A stretch of 17,891 nt of DNA, taken from Bacillota bacterium. GTDB lineage: Bacteria > Bacillota > Clostridia > Christensenellales > Aristaeellaceae. Positions 14,249 through 17,891 of the stretch are shown in pieces; position 1 is the first letter of the stretch; each line of letters starts with the position of its first letter. The stretch spans positions 1 to 17,891 of the forward strand of contig JAEZQK010000042.1 of NCBI GenBank assembly GCA_023413135.1, written 5' to 3'. Below the pieces are notes generated by a model. The model saw only the letters and a list, made by a program, of their open reading frames with translations, was not told where the DNA came from and made no database searches. The position numbers were made by a program, and so were the translations under genes.

Positions 14249-15118
14249 TCATGATACAGCCCGGCAAACGGCAAACTGAAGGTCAATGGTGATCCTCTCG
14301 AACGGGCTTAATAGCAAATCATCCCGCTCGCTCCTGGACAGGCTTTCGGTAAGCGGCGTCATGGATACAAAGCATGCGTATTCCATAGGGGAGAGGGGCA
14401 GCGTGTAATGCAGCCGCTCCAAGCGATGAACCTGCATATGCTGCCCAAGATATTCCGGAACGCGGGTATCGTCGTATCCGGCTTTTGCTGCGGGCAAAAG
14501 CTTTCGTATTTCCTGCAAATACTCCCGTCCAGGCATGATCTTGATCAGGAATCCATCCCTTTTCAGCACGCGGGTGAAGCTTGCGTAGCTGGCGGGGGAC
14601 AGTATGTTCAGTATGACATCGAAAATGCCGTCTTGAAAGGGAAGCCGATTCAGATCACCTACGCAGTACAGGGCGGAGCATAAGCGGCCGGCGGCAGACA
14701 GGACTGCTTCCTTGGATAAGTCGATGCCCACCATCAAGGTCCGGGGCAGAGCGGGGGAGAGGGCAGACAGATAATATCCCTCCCCGCAGCCGGCATCCAG
14801 CAGTGTAGCCGGGGCAAGGGGAGTCAAAAGCGTTTCCAGCGCATCGGCTACCGGTTGATAGAACCCCGCGTCAAATACGGCGCGTCGCGCATCGAATAAA
14901 TCTTTGTCGTAGGGGCTTTGCACCGTCTTGTGATGCAGGTGGACGTATCCCTTGCGGGCTACATCATAGGTGTGGCCTTTTTCGCAGCACAGGCTGGATT
15001 CCTTCACAAAAAGCGGCGCGCCACAGGAAGGGCATTGAAACCCGCCGAAGGAAGTCATTTTGTCCAGGGCTTGCTGCTGCTTGGTTTGCGTATGGAACCC
15101 TCCAATATTGTGGTGCAT
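14249..15118 (-). CDS. rlmA: 23S rRNA (guanine-N1)-methyltransferase, RlmA family
   Basis: 289 residues. The N-terminal zinc finger is CPSCGAPL plus CCEKGHTYDVARKGYVHL (C29, C32, C44/C45, H49), diagnostic of RlmA/RrmA. DARRAVFDAGFYQPV follows, another family hallmark, then an SAM-binding Rossmann fold with motif I LLDAGCGEGYY (about 107-116), VGIDLSKEAV and GDLNRLPF. Members methylate G745 or G748 in 23S rRNA helix 35; the G748 type (TlrB) lowers sensitivity to tylosin-like macrolides. Which one this is cannot be told. The start is uncertain: neither ATG 15118 nor the in-frame ATG 15058 (MTSFGGFQCPSCG) has a good ribosome site, and the first 20 residues look non-family. The gene stands alone on the minus strand, with the IS inserted downstream. 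Confidence 0.88.
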   Translation of the reverse strand: MHHNIGGFHTQTKQQQALDKMTSFGGFQCPSCGAPLFVKESSLCCEKGHTYDVARKGYVHLHHKTVQSPYDKDLFDARRAVFDAGFYQPVADALETLLTPLAPATLLDAGCGEGYYLSALSPALPRTLMVGIDLSKEAVLSAAGRLCSALYCVGDLNRLPFQDGIFDVILNILSPASYASFTRVLKRDGFLIKIMPGREYLQEIRKLLPAAKAGYDDTRVPEYLGQHMQVHRLERLHYTLPLSPMEYACFVSMTPLTESLSRSERDDLLLSPFERITIDLQFAVCRAVS

Positions 15119-15145
15119 TTAAGCGTATCCAAGTATGATATCGAT

Positions 15146-15228
15146 GTAGGGCGGAGGCTTGCTTCCGCCGTTTATGCCGGAATATTATACAGTGCATGAG
15201 AAACGGCGAACGCCGGCCCCCGCCCTAC
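15146..15228. repeat. Palindromic interspersed element upstream of the methyltransferase gene
   Basis: 28-base imperfect inverted arms (15146-15173 and 15201-15228, 23 of 28 paired) around a 27-base AT-rich centre. The arms start GTAGGGCGG and end CGCCGTTT. A fragment of similar wording (AGGGC-GGA-GCCCT, 15317-15329) lies before the malic enzyme stop side. It has the form of a REP/MITE-type hairpin element and no coding content. Confidence 0.7.
15184..15189 (-). promoter_or_regulatory. Candidate -10 of the methyltransferase gene inside the repeat
   Basis: TATAAT on the minus strand, preceded by TG, in the loop of the palindromic element. No good -35 is seen at standard spacing. If used, transcription would start near 15177, giving a leader of about 60-120 bases depending on the start codon. 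Confidence 0.35.
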
Positions 15229-15281
15229 GATGAACTTTCTCCAGCATTGATGACTTTTTAACATATTCCTTAAAAGGGATT

Positions 15282-15304
15282 CTTAAGGGATGAAATCCCT
15301 TAAG
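15282..15304 (-). terminator. Hairpin downstream of the malic enzyme gene
   Basis: A perfect 10-bp stem CTTAAGGGAT / ATCCCTTAAG with a 3-base GAA loop, about 32 bases beyond the malic enzyme stop on the minus strand. It is not followed directly by a T-run (AATCCCTTTTAAGG follows), so it may be a weak terminator or a 3'-end stabiliser. Confidence 0.45.
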
Positions 15305-15335
15305 CGGGTGGTGCGGAGGGCGGAGCCCTACGCCG

Positions 15336-16508
15336 TCACTTCCTCGCTACGCCCGTTTCCCGGGCGGCCTGCATCACTGCATCGGCTACGGCGCGGCTGA
15401 CGCGTTTATCCAGGGGGTTGGGCAGGATATACTCTTCCCGCAATTCTGTGCCGCTCACCAAACCGGCCAGGGCGTAGGAGGCGGCCATCTTCATTTCTTC
15501 GTTGATGGCGCCGGCACGGCAGTCCAGCGCACCGCGGAAGATGCCGGGGAAGGCCAGCACGTTATTGATTTGGTTGGGGAAATCGCTGCGGCCCGTGCCC
15601 ACCACCCGGGCCCCGGCTTCTTTGGCAAGATCCGGCATGATCTCCGGCACAGGGTTGGCCATGGCGAACACGGCGGCATCGGGCGCCATGGACTTGACCA
15701 TATCTGTCGTCACAACATTGGGGGCGGATACGCCGATGAACACATCCGCGCCGCAAAGGGCATCCTTGAGGCTTCCGCGAAGATGCGCACGGTTGGTGAC
15801 GCGGGCCAAATCCGCCTGGGCGGGGTTCAGTTCTTTCATTCCTTCATCTATGATGCCGAAGCGGTCTACCATCACAAGATTTTTCAGGCCAAGATTCAAA
15901 AGATGCTTGGCGATGGCGATACCCGCAGAGCCGGCCCCGTTGATCACCGCCCGGACGGCGCCGATCTGTTTATTCACTACTTTCAGAGCATTGATCAATG
16001 CTGCGGCGACCACGATGGCGGTGCCGTGCTGGTCGTCGTGGAAGACGGGAATATCACATATTTCCTTCAGGCGGCGCTCCACCTCAAAGCAGCGGGGGGC
16101 GGCGATATCCTCCAGATTGATGCCGCCAAAGCTGCCGGAAACCAGATAGATGGTGCGCACCAGCTCGTCCACATCCTTGGAGCGGATGCACAGGGGAAAG
16201 GCGTCTACGTCTGCGAATGCTTTGAACAACGCACACTTGCCCTCCATCACCGGCATGCCCGCCTCCGGGCCGATGTCACCCAGCCCCAGCACGGCTGTGC
16301 CGTCGGTGATGACGGCCACCAGGTTGTGCCGCCGGGTGAGGGCAAAGGATTTTTCGTAATCCTTTTGTATTTCCAGGCACGGCTCCGCCACGCCCGGCGT
16401 GTAGGCCAGGGACAACTCCTCCCGGGTACTGATGGGTGCACGGGAGACGATTTCGATTTTGCCCTGCCATTCATAATGCTTTTTCAGCGATTCCTGACGG
16501 ATGTCCAT
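15336..16508 (-). CDS. Malic enzyme, NAD(P)-dependent (oxaloacetate-decarboxylating)
   Basis: Oxidatively decarboxylates L-malate to pyruvate and CO2. 390 residues, the usual size of the short bacterial form without a phosphotransacetylase tail. Catalytic Tyr36 is in SLAYTPGVAEPC and catalytic Lys91 in MEGKCALFKAFAD. Metal ligands are E133-D134 (NLEDIAAP) and D158 (FHDDQHGTA). The Rossmann motif is GAGSAG (191-196), and D215 ends the second strand (LVMVDRFG), which favours NAD over NADP. The ATG has AGGAAGGGG upstream, with slightly long spacing. It lies 17 bases after the YqeY-family gene, so the two are probably co-transcribed. With the aspartase it could carry aspartate carbon to pyruvate through fumarate and malate if a fumarase exists elsewhere (inference). 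Confidence 0.95.
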   Translation of the reverse strand: MDIRQESLKKHYEWQGKIEIVSRAPISTREELSLAYTPGVAEPCLEIQKDYEKSFALTRRHNLVAVITDGTAVLGLGDIGPEAGMPVMEGKCALFKAFADVDAFPLCIRSKDVDELVRTIYLVSGSFGGINLEDIAAPRCFEVERRLKEICDIPVFHDDQHGTAIVVAAALINALKVVNKQIGAVRAVINGAGSAGIAIAKHLLNLGLKNLVMVDRFGIIDEGMKELNPAQADLARVTNRAHLRGSLKDALCGADVFIGVSAPNVVTTDMVKSMAPDAAVFAMANPVPEIMPDLAKEAGARVVGTGRSDFPNQINNVLAFPGIFRGALDCRAGAINEEMKMAASYALAGLVSGTELREEYILPNPLDKRVSRAVADAVMQAARETGVARK

Positions 16509-16525
16509 AACGGGGCACCCCTTCC

Positions 16526-16972
16526 TTAAGAAAGAAGTTTGGAAATGACCACATTCACAAGGCCGCTGTCCGCCTTGCCCTTCAATTTGGGCATCAGGGA
16601 GCGCATGAGCAGGCCCTTGTCTTTTAAAGTGGGAGAAGTAATGTTCAATTCCGCCAGCGTATCATGAACGGCTTTTGCAATTTCTGCTTCGTCCATGAGC
16701 TTGGGCGCAAACTCCTGGTATACCGCCATGCGTGCTTTTGCCTCGGCAATGATTTCCGTGCGGTCTTTTGGGGCGGTGTCAATGGTCTCCTGGCATTGAC
16801 GGATTTCCTTTAAGACGATGGCATCCTCTTCCTCTTGCGTCAGGTCGGCCCTTTTATCGATCGCTTTGTTTTTCAGCGCGGACAGGAGCAGCGATAGGGC
16901 ATCCTTGCGCTCTTTGTCCTTATTCTTCAGGGCCGTCATCATTTCGGCGCGCACAGTATCGATCCTTGACAC
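16526..16972 (-). CDS. yqeY: YqeY/GatB-like domain protein
   Basis: 148 residues matching the YqeY family over its full length: MMTALKNKDKERKDALSLLLSALKNKAIDKR, then DRTEIIAEAKARMAVYQEFAPKLMDEAEI and the C-terminal KDKGLLMRSLMPKLKGKADSGLVNVVISKLL. The latter resembles the tail domain of the GatB/GatE amidotransferase subunits that bind tRNA. The cellular role of the stand-alone protein is not established. The start is GTG (16970-16972) with AGGGGG about 8 bases upstream. It has its own good promoter and is followed by the malic enzyme gene. Confidence 0.93.
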   Translation of the reverse strand: MSRIDTVRAEMMTALKNKDKERKDALSLLLSALKNKAIDKRADLTQEEEDAIVLKEIRQCQETIDTAPKDRTEIIAEAKARMAVYQEFAPKLMDEAEIAKAVHDTLAELNITSPTLKDKGLLMRSLMPKLKGKADSGLVNVVISKLLS

Positions 16973-17003
16973 GGGAATACCCCCTTGTAATTCTTTTGGG
17001 GAT

Positions 17004-17032
17004 AGTGTAGCGCCTTTTGGCTTTTTTGTCCA
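17004..17032 (-). promoter_or_regulatory. Promoter of the yqeY-malic enzyme operon
   Basis: On the minus strand TGGACA (17027-17032) and TACACT (17004-17009) are separated by exactly 17 bases. The predicted start point lies about 25 bases before the GTG start codon. A tRNA-operon terminator sits just upstream. Confidence 0.7.
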
Positions 17033-17048
17033 GCGATGAGGAAACTAT

Positions 17049-17076
17049 AAAAAAAGAAACCGCCATTTCTGACGGT
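17049..17076 (-). terminator. Terminator of the tRNA cluster
   Basis: On the minus strand the stem ACCGTC/GGCGGT (one G-U pair) has a 6-base loop and is followed by TTTCTTTTTTT. It begins about 9 bases after the CCA end of tRNA-Gly(TCC). Confidence 0.85.
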
Positions 17077-17084
17077 CTTCAAGC

Positions 17085-17158
<74 letters not shown>

Positions 17159-17167
17159 ATGATGGCC

Positions 17168-17306
17168 GTCTGTTTGAAAACGGGCGCAACCTTGGCCTGA
17201 AGGCCGCTTGCTTTGTCGCCATCGCTTGCCATTTCGATCACTTACTTAGGGTAAGCTCCCTCATGGCAAGCTCAGCTCCTAGCCTTGCACCCGTTTTGAA
17301 ACAGAC
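17168..17306. repeat. 139-bp palindromic element between the two tRNA-Gly genes
   Basis: Outer arms 17168-17189 and 17285-17306 are 22 bases with 20 paired (GTCTGTTT, one mismatch, AAAACGGG...GCAA). An inner inverted repeat GCTTGCCAT (17224-17232) / ATGGCAAGC (17263-17271) nests inside. No open frame is credible. It would form a long hairpin in the tRNA precursor. It resembles a MITE or REP-like insertion. Confidence 0.75.
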
Positions 17307-17324
17307 TGCGTCTGGGGTAAATGT

Positions 17325-17399
17325 TGGAGCGGTAGACGAGATTCGAACTCGCGACATCCACCTTGGCAAGGTGGCACTCTACCACTGAGCTACTACCGC
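17325..17399 (-). tRNA. tRNA-Gly (anticodon GCC), CCA encoded
   Basis: The acceptor stem GCGGTAG/CTACCGC is followed by discriminator T and CCA (17325-17327). The anticodon loop is TTGCCAA, anticodon GCC. The T arm GAGTTCGAATCTC and D arm AGCTCAGTGGTAGAGT are intact. Confidence 0.97.
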
Positions 17400-17424
17400 A
17401 CGCTCCGCAGGATCAAATAAAGTT

Positions 17425-17508
17425 TGGTGCGGACGAAGAGACTTGAACTCTTACGCCATTAGGCACCAGATCCTAAGTCTGGCGCGTCTGCCATTCCGCC
17501 ACGCCCGC
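17425..17508 (-). tRNA. tRNA-Leu (anticodon TAG), CCA encoded
   Basis: 84 bases with a long variable arm, typical of class II tRNA-Leu. The acceptor stem is GCGGGCG/CGTCCGC with one G-U pair, discriminator A and CCA (17425-17427). The anticodon loop is ACTTAGGAT, anticodon TAG. First gene of the minus-strand cluster. Confidence 0.97.
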
Positions 17509-17595
17509 ATAAACCTAGGATGTTCAAGGATTTCGGGAGATAAGCATTTAGGGGGATGCCCTTCATCGCCATTCCCGGGGCCAGCCGCGAAAAGT

Positions 17596-17625
17596 ATATT
17601 ACCACATTTGGCAGGAGGCTGTCAA
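17596..17625 (-). promoter_or_regulatory. Promoter of the tRNA cluster
   Basis: On the minus strand a consensus TTGACA (17620-17625) and TAATAT (17596-17601) are separated by 18 bases. It lies about 90 bases upstream of tRNA-Leu. A GC-rich stretch follows the -10. Confidence 0.8.
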
Positions 17626-17891
17626 GGGAAAAATAGCGTAAATTCTCAAAGTAAGTGCAACAGTGATACCCGTTGTTGCGCTTAGTATAAAAAACAGTGG
17701 CGGTAAGTGTGAGAGAATGGCGAGTGGGAAGGACGAAACGGGTGAAAAACGAGATAATTTTTAAATTTTTTTGAATGGCAAAACGACTGTCAGGAAGGTT
17801 TTCTCACAGTAAGTGCAAGGGAAGATGCAGTTAGTTTGAGAAAGAATGCGCGCGTTTTTAGTTATGCTTTGAGCAGCAGCGGCGATTGAAT
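17626..17891. other. Gene-free stretch with short direct repeats
   Basis: No convincing coding frame. TTCTCA(A/C)AGTAAGTGCAA occurs twice (17643-17660 and 17801-17818, 17 of 18 identical), with a shorter GTAAGTG copy at 17703-17709 followed by TGAGAGAA. The first copy overlaps a stem AAGTGCAACA/TGTTGCGCTT (17653-17682). An AT-rich run lies at about 17757-17772. These may be regulator sites for a gene beyond the window. Confidence 0.4.

Noticed and set aside
15570..16529. A 319-residue open frame opposite the malic enzyme
   Set aside because: Antisense shadow of a gene with all catalytic motifs intact; composition is atypical (His/Gly-rich).

Overview
The window looks like a chromosomal segment of a moderately GC-rich member of the Clostridia (Bacillota). 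Signs of this are strong AGGAGG-type ribosome binding sites, GTG and TTG starts, CCA-encoding tRNA genes, an OmpR/histidine-kinase pair beside a sugar-type ABC importer, and several interspersed palindromic repeats. The species cannot be told from the sequence.

Layout, left to right. (1) 1-294: an interspersed repeat and a bidirectional terminator. (2) 295-2837: a LysR-type regulator transcribed away from an aspartate ammonia-lyase gene, with a palindromic operator placed as expected for LysR activation of the lyase. (3) 2845-12180: one long minus-strand gene train. In transcription order it holds two sugar-type ABC permeases, a HlyD/RND-type adaptor, a MacB/FtsX-like membrane protein, a very large solute-binding protein with an N-terminal propeller-like half, then an OmpR-type response regulator and a sensor kinase. 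It has no ATPase. (4) 12395-14208: an IS110-family element inserted in a palindromic genomic repeat. (5) 14249-16972: an RlmA-type 23S rRNA methyltransferase, a malic enzyme and a YqeY-family protein, all on the minus strand. (6) 17085-17625: a minus-strand tRNA cluster (Leu-TAG, Gly-GCC, Gly-TCC) with a good promoter, a terminator and a 139-bp palindromic element between the two Gly genes. (7) 17626-17891: no gene; short direct repeats only.

The most informative find is in the IS110 element. Its left noncoding end encodes a bridge-RNA-like structure whose guides can be read by eye. The target loop carries TGTCATCCT and CGCTCAG, which match the two halves of the actual insertion site (TGTCATC-CT-GAGCG). 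The donor loop carries AGCAGGTC and AGTAG, which match the element's own right and left ends around the same CT core. The left end is also duplicated in tandem (two 106-bp units) with boundaries at the CT core, which the 9-bp identity between guide and target explains.

The second notable system is the hybrid importer/efflux-like operon with its own two-component pair. It pairs importer permeases and a binding protein with two components normally seen in tripartite export or envelope-stress machines, and encodes neither ATPase. Its function is unknown. A sensing or envelope-linked transport complex is a reasonable hypothesis.
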